Shown piece after piece: positions 56,915-64,000 of a stretch of DNA of 64,000 bases. The notes under the pieces were generated by a model that saw only the letters and a program-made list of their open reading frames with translations, did not search any database and was not told where the DNA came from. Made by a program: the position numbers and the translations under genes. Each line of letters starts with the position of its first letter. Within the stretch, counting starts at the first letter, position 1. Origin of the DNA: Paracoccaceae bacterium (GTDB lineage Bacteria > Pseudomonadota > Alphaproteobacteria > Rhodobacterales > Rhodobacteraceae); assembly GCA_022823605.1 (NCBI GenBank), contig JAJEHS010000006.1:593001-657000 (forward strand). Direction: 5' to 3'.

Positions 56915-57199
56915 TTGAAACATTTTCTATTGATTGGAATAATGGCTGTAATGCTGGTTGGTTGTTCCGAACCAACACCTCAGAGCAAGAGCATCAGAGA
57001 CCATTTATGTGACGAAAAGCAAGGATCCCAGATAAAAAAAGGACCCCAAGTGAAGCAAACAGGTACAGCGAAATTGGGGATAAATTCTGATGGTGAAATC
57101 ATCAGGTCTGTATCAATAAATTTCGAAACTACCTCCAACCTTGGACGCGACAAATATATGCCATCAAGCAGTACCCTTGCTCCATGCGATAATGACAAT
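56915..57199 (+). CDS. small predicted lipoprotein inside the sdh operon
   Basis: About 94 residues starting at TTG 56915, two bases after the sdhA stop. The N-terminus KHFLLIGIMAVMLVGCSEP is a lipoprotein signal peptide with lipobox LVGC. The mature part is short and hydrophilic (DHLCDEKQGSQIKKGP, RSVSINFETTSNLGRDKYMP) with no family that I recognise. It ends 17 bp before sdhB, so it must be co-transcribed with succinate dehydrogenase. AAGGG upstream (56900-56905) lies inside the sdhA end and could serve as ribosome site. I do not know of a standard sdh operon gene like it. Confidence 0.65.
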
Positions 57200-57216
57200 T
57201 AACAGAGTAGAATATT

Positions 57217-57996
57217 ATGGTTGAATTAAGGTTGCCCAAGAATTCAAGAATCAAGGCAGGCAAGGAGTGGCCCAATCCTGCCTCTTCCGACAATATCAGG
57301 AAATTCCGAGTTTATCGCTGGGATCCGGATACAGCCGATAATCCTCGCCTGGATACCTATCATGTGGATATGGATGATTGTGGACCAATGGTTTTGGATG
57401 CCATAATCAAAATCAAGAATGAAATTGATCCGACACTTACGTTCCGTCGGTCCTGCCGAGAAGGGATTTGTGGTTCATGTGCCATGAATATCGATGGGGA
57501 AAATACCCTAGCCTGCATCAAGGGTGTTGATGAAATCAAGGGAGATGTCAAAATCTATCCACTTCCCCACATGGAGGTTGTAAAAGACTTGGTACCTGAT
57601 CTGACACATTTTTATGCCCAACATGAAGCTGTCATGCCTTGGCTTTCTACCCAAACTTCTAATCCCGGTACCGAATGGAAGCAATCGCCCGAAGACAGGA
57701 AAAAACTTGATGGTCTTTACGAATGCGTCATGTGTGCCTGTTGTTCAACATCATGTCCCAGTTATTGGTGGAATGGCGATCGTTATTTGGGACCGGCAGC
57801 GCTTTTGCATGCCTATCGCTGGATAATTGATAGTCGTGATGAGGGTACCGGGAAAAGGCTGGACGAGTTGGAGGACCCCTTCAGGCTGTACCGGTGTCAT
57901 ACGATCATGAACTGTTCCAAAACCTGTCCCAAGGGGTTGAACCCGGCCAAGGCCATCGCTGAGGTAAAGAAACTAATGGTGGAGAGAACAATTTAA
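57217..57996 (+). CDS. sdhB: succinate dehydrogenase iron-sulfur subunit
   Basis: Carries electrons from FAD to quinone through three clusters. The 2Fe-2S site is CREGICGSC (Cys 80, 85, 88) with Cys100. The 4Fe-4S and 3Fe-4S sites are [16 protein letters not shown] and [20 protein letters not shown]. The N-terminal [19 protein letters not shown] is typical. Length 259 is normal. ATG 57217 follows a small gap after the lipoprotein gene. Confidence 0.96.
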   Translation: MVELRLPKNSRIKAGKEWPNPASSDNIRKFRVYRWDPDTADNPRLDTYHVDMDDCGPMVLDAIIKIKNEIDPTLTFRRSCREGICGSCAMNIDGENTLACIKGVDEIKGDVKIYPLPHMEVVKDLVPDLTHFYAQHEAVMPWLSTQTSNPGTEWKQSPEDRKKLDGLYECVMCACCSTSCPSYWWNGDRYLGPAALLHAYRWIIDSRDEGTGKRLDELEDPFRLYRCHTIMNCSKTCPKGLNPAKAIAEVKKLMVERTI

Positions 57997-58019
57997 GAAA
58001 TACGGTTTCTTAAAAATTC

Positions 58020-59075
58020 TTGGCTAAATTGAAAAAGACCCATTTCAGCGAAACACATACTCCAGACGGTTTCAATCCATCAACCATTGATTCCAGGGAT
58101 TCAACCCAAGACAAACTAGTTCCAATAAGAGCTCAAAACACGGGTAGTGAATTGGACCATGGGTTGATAGCCGAAATTCAAGCCAACCCTACGGCAATAA
58201 TACATAGAGCAAATACTCTAAAAAACAGACGATCGGTTAAATCCCATTGGCAGACGGCCTGGTTATTGAAAGCCATAACTCTTATGGATTTGACCACACT
58301 TGCGGGTGATGACACACCAGGAAGGGTAACAAGACTTGCTGCTAAGGCGCAAAGCCCGGTATCCATGGAAATCCTTCAAAAACTCAAGGTCGAGAAGTGC
58401 AATTTGAAGGTAGGTGCAGTTTGTGTTTATCATGAAATGATAGCCCCGGCACTTGATGCCTTGAAGGGGTCGTCAATTCCGATTGCAGCTGTATCAACAG
58501 GTTTTCCAGCCGGTCTAAATCCTTTTGATCTGCGTTTGGCTGAAATCAAGGAATCCGTCTCCCTAGGTGCCCAGGAAATCGATGTCGTGATATCACGGAG
58601 ACATGTCCTGACTGAGAATTGGGAAGAACTTTACGATGAGATCAAGTTGTTCAAGGAGGCTTGCAACCCTGCCAAGCTTAAGGTCATCCTTGCGACAGGA
58701 GAATTGGTAACCATGAGGAACATTGCCAAGGCCTCGATGGTTGCCATGATGGCTGGCGCTGACTTTATAAAGACTTCTACAGGCAAGGAACCCGTAAACG
58801 CCACCCTACCCGTTTCGCTGGTGATGATTAGAGCCATAAGAAGTTATTTTGAACTTACCGGTAATCGGGTTGGCTTCAAGCCTGCCGGTGGTATTTCCAA
58901 GGCAAAGGAGAGTTTGCAGTATTTGATGTTGATCAAGGAAGAACTTGGAACAAAATGGCTTTCTCCTGGTCTTTTTCGGTTTGGAGCTTCGAGTCTCCTG
59001 AACGACATAGAAAGACAATTGGAACATCAGGCCACGGGAAGGTATTCAGCGTCCCACCGACATCCACAAGGTTAG
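58020..59075 (+). CDS. deoC: deoxyribose-phosphate aldolase
   Basis: Cleaves 2-deoxyribose-5-phosphate to glyceraldehyde-3-phosphate and acetaldehyde. The class I aldolase barrel shows MDLTTLAGDDTPGRV, VGAVCVYHEMIAPALDAL, IAAVSTGFPAGLNPFDLRLA, LKVILATGELVTM and ADFIKTSTGKEPVNATLP, where the Lys in KTSTGK is the Schiff-base residue, plus GFKPAGGIS. The 351 residues include an N-terminal extension of about 75 residues as in the eukaryotic-like DeoC of some proteobacteria. The start is TTG 58020 with no clear ribosome site, so the N-terminus is uncertain. Its 3' partner is an aldehyde dehydrogenase, which could remove the acetaldehyde. Confidence 0.88.
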   Translation: MAKLKKTHFSETHTPDGFNPSTIDSRDSTQDKLVPIRAQNTGSELDHGLIAEIQANPTAIIHRANTLKNRRSVKSHWQTAWLLKAITLMDLTTLAGDDTPGRVTRLAAKAQSPVSMEILQKLKVEKCNLKVGAVCVYHEMIAPALDALKGSSIPIAAVSTGFPAGLNPFDLRLAEIKESVSLGAQEIDVVISRRHVLTENWEELYDEIKLFKEACNPAKLKVILATGELVTMRNIAKASMVAMMAGADFIKTSTGKEPVNATLPVSLVMIRAIRSYFELTGNRVGFKPAGGISKAKESLQYLMLIKEELGTKWLSPGLFRFGASSLLNDIERQLEHQATGRYSASHRHPQG

Positions 59076-59080
59076 TGCAG

Positions 59081-61462
59081 ATGAATGTAATGAACATATT
59101 TGAGTCGATGGATTATGGTCTCTCGCCTGAAAGCAGAACCGAGGCAGATCAATGGCTTGAGAATAGAGGTAAAAAGTTTGGTCATTACATTGCTGGTGCG
59201 TATCGGCAATCGACCAAGCCCAACTATTTTACTACCTATAATCCGGCTACTGGGGAAGAATTGGCCCAAATAGCCTCTGGAACCAAGGGGGACGTTGACA
59301 AGGCCGTGGATGCTGCCGTCAAGGCACAAAAGAAATGGAATAGAATTGGTGGTTATCAAAGGGCAAAATATCTTTATGCCATAGCCCGTAGCATTCAAAG
59401 GCATGCTCGATTTTTGGCCGTTCTGGAAACTCTGGATAATGGGAAACCGATCAGGGAAACCAGAGATCTGGATATCCCCTTGGTAGCCAGACATTTTTAT
59501 TTTCACGCCGGATTGGCTCAGTTGGGTGATACCGAATTATCGGACAGGATACCCCATGGTGTTTGTGGTCAAATCATTCCTTGGAATTTTCCGCTGTTGA
59601 TGTTGGCATGGAAAGTAGCACCTGCTATTGCCCTGGGTAATACTGTCGTCCTCAAACCTTCCGAACATACCCCTCTCAGTTCCCTGTTTTTTGCAGAAAT
59701 ACTATCCCAGGTCAACCTACCGGCCGGTGTGGTAAATATTGTAACCGGTGATGGTATTACCGGTGAACATATCGTAAAGCATCCCGATATCCACAAAATT
59801 GCCTTTACCGGATCAACTTCCGTAGGAAAAAGAATCAGACACCTGACGGCAAAAGACAATAAATCCCTAACTCTTGAACTTGGTGGCAAATCACCGTTCA
59901 TTGTTTGCAGTGATGCCGATCTGGATTCGGCAGTAGAAGGTATTGTTGATGCAATCTGGCTCAATCAGGGTGAGGTTTGTTGTGCCGGATCCCGTTTGCT
60001 GGTACAGGAATCAATTGCAGATATCTTCCTTGCCAAAGTCAGAAAGCGGATGAATGACCTGCGAGTGGGTTCACCATTGGATAAATCCACTGATATTGGT
60101 TCAATCATCAGCAAGAAGCAGAGAAATCACATCAGCGAAATGGTTGCACTTGGCAAGGAGGAAAAAGGAACGGTTTACCAGCCACAATTGCCATTGCCAC
60201 AGAATGGCTTTTTCTATCCTCCGACCTTGGTTACCGGACTAACACCAAGTTCGGTACTGATGCGAGAGGAGATTTTTGGTCCAGTCCTCGTAAGCATGAC
60301 CTTTCGAACACATCGGGAGGCAATCAGTCTGGCCAATAATTCAAAATATGGATTGGCGGCGTCAGTCTGGAGTGAAAACATCAATATGGCATTGGAAATT
60401 GCCTACGAACTTCAATGCGGTGTGGTGTGGATTAATTCCACCAACACATTTGATGCTGCAGCCGGGTTTGGTGGATATAAGGAATCAGGATTTGGTCGGG
60501 AAGGTGGGTGGGAAGGTATTGATTACTACACCAAACCCAAGCCCCCGAAATTGCCAGTTCAAGCAAGAGCTAAATCCAGAAGTAAATTGGTTTATGAAAA
60601 GGAAATTCCCGAATCTCTGATAGATCAAACTCCCAAACTGTATATTGGTGGCAGGAAGGTCAGGCCGGATGGCGGTTATTCCCTTAAGGTATTCAATCCC
60701 CAGGGGGAAATTGTTGGTACGGTTGGAAAGGGCAACAGGAAGGATATTAGAAATGCTGTGGAAGCTGCCAGATCCGCAAGTTCATGGAAACAAGCCTCTG
60801 CCTATAATCGGTCCCAGATCCTGTATTTTTTGGCCGAAAACCTTGCAATGCGGGAGAAGGAATTTGCCAGGCGGATAGAGTTGCAAACAATGTGCGATTC
60901 TGGAGAGGCATTGCACGAAGTTCGAACATCAATCGAAACACTATTCTATTTTGCATCATGGGCTGACAAATTCGAAGGCAGGATTCACCAAGTAGCAGCC
61001 AGGAAAACGGTTATGTCACTCAATGAACCAGTGGGGATTGTCGGAGTGGTCTGTCCAAATCAATACACTCTTTGGGGTTTTGTCGTAATGATGGCTGCCC
61101 TTGTCTCGATGGGAAACAGATGTGTTGTTATTCCGTCTGAAACTAGTCCGCTGTCAAGTACGGACTTTTCCCAGATTCTTGATACATCCGATATCCCAGC
61201 CGGAGTAGTTAACCTGATTACAGGATATCATGATGATCTGGTAAAAACCTTAGTGGAACATGAAGACATCGATGCCATATGGTTTGCAGGTTGTTCAACT
61301 CAAAATGCCATGGTCAATAAAATGTCGGTTGGTAATTTGAAGCGTATTTGGTTACTTGAAAATAATTTAAATTGCTGGTATAATCAGAAATCAGGTTATT
61401 ACAAAGAATGTTTGAAACATTCTGTTGAGATAAAGAATATCTGGATACCCTTTGGTGAATAA
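59081..61462 (+). CDS. ALDH16-type double aldehyde dehydrogenase
   Basis: Two aldehyde dehydrogenase domains in one chain of about 793 residues. Domain 1 (about 30-490) is complete: IIPWNFPLLMLAWKVAPAIA, FTGSTSVGKRI, LELGGKSPFIV, the catalytic Cys in NQGEVCCAGSRLLVQ and EEIFGPVLVSMTF. Domain 2 (about 520-793) keeps the fold start (LYIGGRKVRPDGGYSLKVFN) and GIVGVVCPNQYTLWGFVVM, but it lacks a catalytic Cys/Glu pair and ends NIWIPFGE, as ALDH16 proteins do. I chose ATG 59081 with AAGG upstream, 5 bp after the deoC stop. The deoC neighbour suggests oxidation of acetaldehyde or another deoxynucleoside-derived aldehyde (inference). Confidence 0.85.
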   Translation: MNVMNIFESMDYGLSPESRTEADQWLENRGKKFGHYIAGAYRQSTKPNYFTTYNPATGEELAQIASGTKGDVDKAVDAAVKAQKKWNRIGGYQRAKYLYAIARSIQRHARFLAVLETLDNGKPIRETRDLDIPLVARHFYFHAGLAQLGDTELSDRIPHGVCGQIIPWNFPLLMLAWKVAPAIALGNTVVLKPSEHTPLSSLFFAEILSQVNLPAGVVNIVTGDGITGEHIVKHPDIHKIAFTGSTSVGKRIRHLTAKDNKSLTLELGGKSPFIVCSDADLDSAVEGIVDAIWLNQGEVCCAGSRLLVQESIADIFLAKVRKRMNDLRVGSPLDKSTDIGSIISKKQRNHISEMVALGKEEKGTVYQPQLPLPQNGFFYPPTLVTGLTPSSVLMREEIFGPVLVSMTFRTHREAISLANNSKYGLAASVWSENINMALEIAYELQCGVVWINSTNTFDAAAGFGGYKESGFGREGGWEGIDYYTKPKPPKLPVQARAKSRSKLVYEKEIPESLIDQTPKLYIGGRKVRPDGGYSLKVFNPQGEIVGTVGKGNRKDIRNAVEAARSASSWKQASAYNRSQILYFLAENLAMREKEFARRIELQTMCDSGEALHEVRTSIETLFYFASWADKFEGRIHQVAARKTVMSLNEPVGIVGVVCPNQYTLWGFVVMMAALVSMGNRCVVIPSETSPLSSTDFSQILDTSDIPAGVVNLITGYHDDLVKTLVEHEDIDAIWFAGCSTQNAMVNKMSVGNLKRIWLLENNLNCWYNQKSGYYKECLKHSVEIKNIWIPFGE

Positions 61463-61672
61463 TTGACTTGGATGTCAGGAATTTCATCGCGGATCCGTTA
61501 TTAGGTGTGCTAATTTGAACTGATTTAGTTCTTATTCTGAAGCCGATGTTCCCTTCCTTAATTGTGGAGCGCGGTTAGTTTATTTTTGAATTTTGAAGTA
61601 GGTATTTTGCTATTTCGAATTTCTGACACTCTTTTCTCTACAGAATTCAGGTAAGGTAAACAGGAACTTATA

Positions 61673-62206
61673 ATGGTTAGAAAGCGAAAAGCATTTGGAT
61701 TTATTGTCGGAGAGAAAGTTGTTTATCCCTCTCATGGTGTTGGACAAATAGACGGGATAGTTTCACAAAATATCGGTGGTTCAAAGGAAGAAATGTTTGT
61801 CATTCACTTTGAAAGTGAAGGGCTTACCCTCAGAATTCCAATAAACAGGGTACCTGAAGTCGGTTTACGGAATCTCGTCAGTGAAGAGGAACTCACCGAG
61901 GCACTCGGGCTGTTGAATGGGCGTGCCAGAGTGAAAAAATCCATGTGGTCCAGACGTGCCATTGAATATGATCAGAAAATAAATTCAGGATGCATCATCA
62001 AACTGACTGAAGTCGTGAGGGATTTAAATCGTCATGATCCCAACAAGGATCAATCCTACTCTGAGCGACAACTCTTTGAAGAGGCCTATGGACGTTTGAC
62101 CAAGGAAGTGGCAGCAGTCAAGCAAATCTCCATCCTGGAAGCAAAAGAGGTTATTTCAGACAACCTACTGCACAAGAAATCCAAGACAAAGGAACTAGCT
62201 GCCTAA
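61673..62206 (+). CDS. carD: CarD family transcription regulator
   Basis: CarD/CdnL proteins bind the RNA polymerase beta subunit and stabilise open promoter complexes. The N-terminal RNAP-interacting Tudor-like domain is FIVGEKVVYPSHGVGQIDGI with FVIHFESEGLTLRIPINRVPEVGLR (two segments). The C-terminal helical DNA-contact domain contains KKSMWSRRAIEYDQKINSG, with the conserved W, and LTEVVRDLNR. 177 residues, typical. ATG follows AGGAAC. It is monocistronic, with a strong hairpin behind it. It is the only general transcription regulator in the window. Confidence 0.94.
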   Translation: MVRKRKAFGFIVGEKVVYPSHGVGQIDGIVSQNIGGSKEEMFVIHFESEGLTLRIPINRVPEVGLRNLVSEEELTEALGLLNGRARVKKSMWSRRAIEYDQKINSGCIIKLTEVVRDLNRHDPNKDQSYSERQLFEEAYGRLTKEVAAVKQISILEAKEVISDNLLHKKSKTKELAA

Positions 62207-62218
62207 GCATAGATTCTC

Positions 62219-62250
62219 GATTGCTGGAAATGCATTCATTCCCAGCAATC
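62219..62250. terminator. hairpin terminator between carD and the lipoprotein gene
   Basis: GATTGCTGGAAATG-CATT-CATTCCCAGCAATC forms a 14-bp stem with one mismatch. It lies 12 bp after the carD stop, in the convergent gap, and is followed by AAAATCAACCTTTT rather than a clean T run. It probably acts as a bidirectional end for both converging transcripts. Confidence 0.6.
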
Positions 62251-62288
62251 AAAATCAACCTTTTCAACAAAGGTTTCGTTCAATCCGA

Positions 62289-62813
62289 TCAGTTTTGTTT
62301 CCAGAATCCATTGGGTTGTCGGCAAGCACTGCCACTCTCGGTACCGGTTTGACCTCCATCGTTCCATACCGAATCAAAACCACGACACCTCAATCCATAT
62401 TCTACCCAGGAATTGGTTGGATAAACGGTTCCGCTTGCACCTTGATATCTCCATCTTTCAGGTGCATTGTTTTCCAGTGCAGTCTGCAAGGCGAAGTTAT
62501 GTGCCGATAAAATGCCATCATAGCGGGACTGGTCATACCTTGGAGTTGCAGTCTGAGTGGAAGCCTGTTGGGATCCTGTAGCTTGTTGATTTCCTCTATT
62601 TGCTCTCTGATTTGCCAGCGAGTTTCCAATTATTGCACCCAGTCCGGCACCAATCAATGCACCCTCTTCCTTGTCAGCATCACTGGAAACAGCCATTCCC
62701 ACACCAGCACCAATTGCTGCTCCACCCAAAGTACTGACGGTTTCATCATCCATTTCACAAGCAGCCAACGCAAATACCGAAATGCCTGCCAGTGCGATTC
62801 CTAACTTATTCAT
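62289..62813 (-). CDS. outer-membrane lipoprotein with glycine-zipper domain
   Basis: About 174 residues. Lipoprotein signal MNKLGIALAGISVFALAAC with lipobox LAAC. Next is a glycine-zipper 2TM region: LGGAAIGAGVGMAVSSDADK and GALIGAGLGAIIGNSLANQ, as in Rickettsia 17-kDa-antigen-like proteins. A Gln/Thr-rich linker follows and then a C-terminal domain with two Cys (CRGFDSVWNDGGQTG, ACRQPNGFW) that may form a disulfide. I chose ATG 62813, with GGAG 8 bases upstream, rather than TTG 62819. Envelope structural role is likely; the exact function is unknown. Confidence 0.82.
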   Translation of the reverse strand: MNKLGIALAGISVFALAACEMDDETVSTLGGAAIGAGVGMAVSSDADKEEGALIGAGLGAIIGNSLANQRANRGNQQATGSQQASTQTATPRYDQSRYDGILSAHNFALQTALENNAPERWRYQGASGTVYPTNSWVEYGLRCRGFDSVWNDGGQTGTESGSACRQPNGFWKQN

Positions 62814-62917
62814 CTGCAATCTCCGAAATTAAATTAAAATTATTTTCCTTTTTTATGCACAAACCTATTCTTGCAAAAACCGGAACGGGTATCAATTGAC
62901 TAAAATGTTACTTCTAC

Positions 62918-62958
62918 ATTTTCCAAGTAAACCAATCATTGGAAAATTAGTTTTTTTT
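62918..62958 (+). terminator. intrinsic-type terminator without an obvious gene
   Basis: ATTTTCCAA (62918-62926) pairs exactly with TTGGAAAAT (62939-62947), and eight T residues follow at 62951-62958. It reads on the + strand, but the gene to its left is on the - strand and the next + gene starts at 63075. It could end an unannotated small RNA or act as an attenuator in the threonine aldolase leader. Confidence 0.5.
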
Positions 62959-63074
62959 ATCTGCTTGGCAAATAGCTAAAAGAAAAAAAATGGTAATACA
63001 ATGTATACATTTGAAATCCTATTCTATGGCTAATCAGGATTAATTTCAATTCAAAGTTAATCGGGAAAAAACAT

Positions 63075-64000
63075 ATGTATGACAATTCAGATATGGTCAA
63101 TCGCTCCAATTCCCTCAAAGGGGATTTCAGGAGTGATACCGTAACCCAACCCACCGAAGGAATGCTTCAGGCCATGGCAAGTACGCCAGTGGGTGATGAT
63201 GTCTATGGTGATGATCCCTCCGTAAACGAACTTCAGGCAAGATTTGCAGCACTGGTTGGGAAGGAAATGAGTGTTTTTTTTCCATCTGGAACCCAATCCA
63301 ATCTTGCTGCTATCCTAACACATTGCGGTCGAGGAAGTGACCTCCTGGTCGGTAACAAATACCATACCTATGTTTTTGAAGCTGGAGGTGCTTCGGTACT
63401 AGGAGGTATCTCGTTTACTCCACTCCCTACCGAAGAGGATGGTTCCATCAGTAATGAGAGTATAGCATCTCATGTAAAACCGGACGATCCGCATTTTCCT
63501 GAGACAAGACTTCTGTGCTTGGAAAATACCGTATCTGGAAATGCTCTGACCGTGGATGTGCTAAAGGAAAACGCTGCCACAGCCAGGAAATTTGGATTGG
63601 GAGTACACCTTGATGGTGCCCGCCTATTCAATGCTGCCATCGAATTGAATGTCAATCCAATTGAAATCGCCAATATTGCAGATACTGTTTCCGTTTGCCT
63701 TTCAAAAGGCTTGGGCGCACCTGTCGGCACTTTACTGGCTGGACCTTCCCGTCTCGAAAGATCAATTAAAAGAAATCGCAAGATTCTTGGTGGAGGGATG
63801 CGTCAATCAGGGTATTTGGCTGCCGCCGGACTATACGCCCTTGATAATCATGTCAACAGGCTTGCTGAAGACCACTACAGGGCCAGGCTATTGGCCGATT
63901 CCCTAGAGGATTTGGCTGAAAGGAGAGGGGTTGGGATAATTCAAAAAACCAATATGGTATTTTTTGAACCCCATCCGAATGATCATCAACCCCTGCTTGA
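63075..64000 (+). CDS. L-threonine aldolase, low-specificity type (cut by window edge)
   Basis: PLP enzyme that splits threonine or allo-threonine to glycine and acetaldehyde. About 308 residues are present and the frame runs off the right end. The family start is FRSDTVTQPTEGMLQAMA, then VGDDVYGDDPSVNELQ, FPSGTQSNLAAILTH, GVHLDGARLFNAA with the PLP-binding Asp, and SVCLSKGLGAPVG with the Schiff-base Lys. ATG 63075 has GGGA upstream; ATG 63093 is an alternative. Acetaldehyde is also a product of the DeoC gene nearby. Confidence 0.9.
   Translation, partial: MYDNSDMVNRSNSLKGDFRSDTVTQPTEGMLQAMASTPVGDDVYGDDPSVNELQARFAALVGKEMSVFFPSGTQSNLAAILTHCGRGSDLLVGNKYHTYVFEAGGASVLGGISFTPLPTEEDGSISNESIASHVKPDDPHFPETRLLCLENTVSGNALTVDVLKENAATARKFGLGVHLDGARLFNAAIELNVNPIEIANIADTVSVCLSKGLGAPVGTLLAGPSRLERSIKRNRKILGGGMRQSGYLAAAGLYALDNHVNRLAEDHYRARLLADSLEDLAERRGVGIIQKTNMVFFEPHPNDHQPLL

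Overview
The window is ordinary, densely coded bacterial chromosome with AT-leaning base composition. It holds about 48 protein genes, one cobalamin riboswitch and no rRNA, tRNA, CRISPR, phage or IS element that I can see. The protein set points to an alphaproteobacterium: the TCA block runs mdh-sucC-sucD-sucA-sucB-lpdA, a TIGR02300 (FYDLN) protein follows it, and there are CarD, the DnaE PHP domain variant and crotonyl-CoA carboxylase/reductase. I cannot name the clade. The catabolic range and several solute-binding transporters suggest a free-living heterotroph, possibly marine (inference).

Layout. 1-875: 5' end of dnaE (-), cut by the window edge. 1121-5747: xdhABC (+), a xanthine dehydrogenase-type molybdenum hydroxylase with its XdhC maturation factor. 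5861-11143: GMC oxidoreductase, then the two subunits of a methylcrotonyl-CoA-type carboxylase (-). 11418-13658: crotonyl-CoA carboxylase/reductase and ferredoxin-NADP reductase (-). 13851-16962 (+): enamidase-like amidohydrolase, an AbrB/Doc toxin-antitoxin pair with its own promoter and operator, and a UPF0718 permease. 16996-23516 (-): a tight five-gene operon (FAD subunit, fused 2Fe-2S/molybdopterin subunit, 6-hydroxynicotinate reductase-like Fe-S protein, UPF0280, DUF1185). With the enamidase it looks like a reductive N-heteroaromatic (nicotinate-type) pathway. 23672-25639: ethylmalonyl-CoA mutase (+). 25919-29339 (-): a B12 importer operon under a cobalamin riboswitch with a well-formed promoter. 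29382-39681 (-): TIGR02300 protein, the TCA cycle genes lpdA-sucBADC-mdh and malyl-CoA/methylmalyl-CoA lyase. 39946-46429: a tripartite tricarboxylate-type transporter (TctB, TctA on +; TctC on -) packed with a metallophosphoesterase and a choline-sulfatase-type sulfatase. 46637-52499 (-): a six-gene operon of three SnoaL-like proteins (five SnoaL domains in all) and a sugar-type ABC importer without an ATPase. 53015-54055: mesaconyl-CoA hydratase (+). 54317-57996: sdhCDAB with a small lipoprotein gene between sdhA and sdhB. 58020-61462: deoC and an ALDH16-type double aldehyde dehydrogenase. 61673-62206: carD. 62289-62813: glycine-zipper lipoprotein (-). 63075-64000: start of a threonine aldolase (+).

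How the parts fit. Four ethylmalonyl-CoA pathway enzymes (Ccr, Ecm, Mcl1, Mch) lie within 43 kb, interspersed with nearly all of the 2-oxoglutarate-to-oxaloacetate arm of the TCA cycle. This gives a route from acetyl-CoA or crotonyl-CoA to glyoxylate, propionyl-CoA and malate. Ecm needs adenosylcobalamin, and the riboswitch-controlled B12 importer lies directly beside it. The methylcrotonyl-CoA carboxylase (leucine) and a nicotinate-type route, if it ends in glutarate and crotonyl-CoA, would feed the same pathway (inference). The most interesting poorly described parts are the reductive heteroaromatic operon with its two families of unknown function and the SnoaL/ABC operon.
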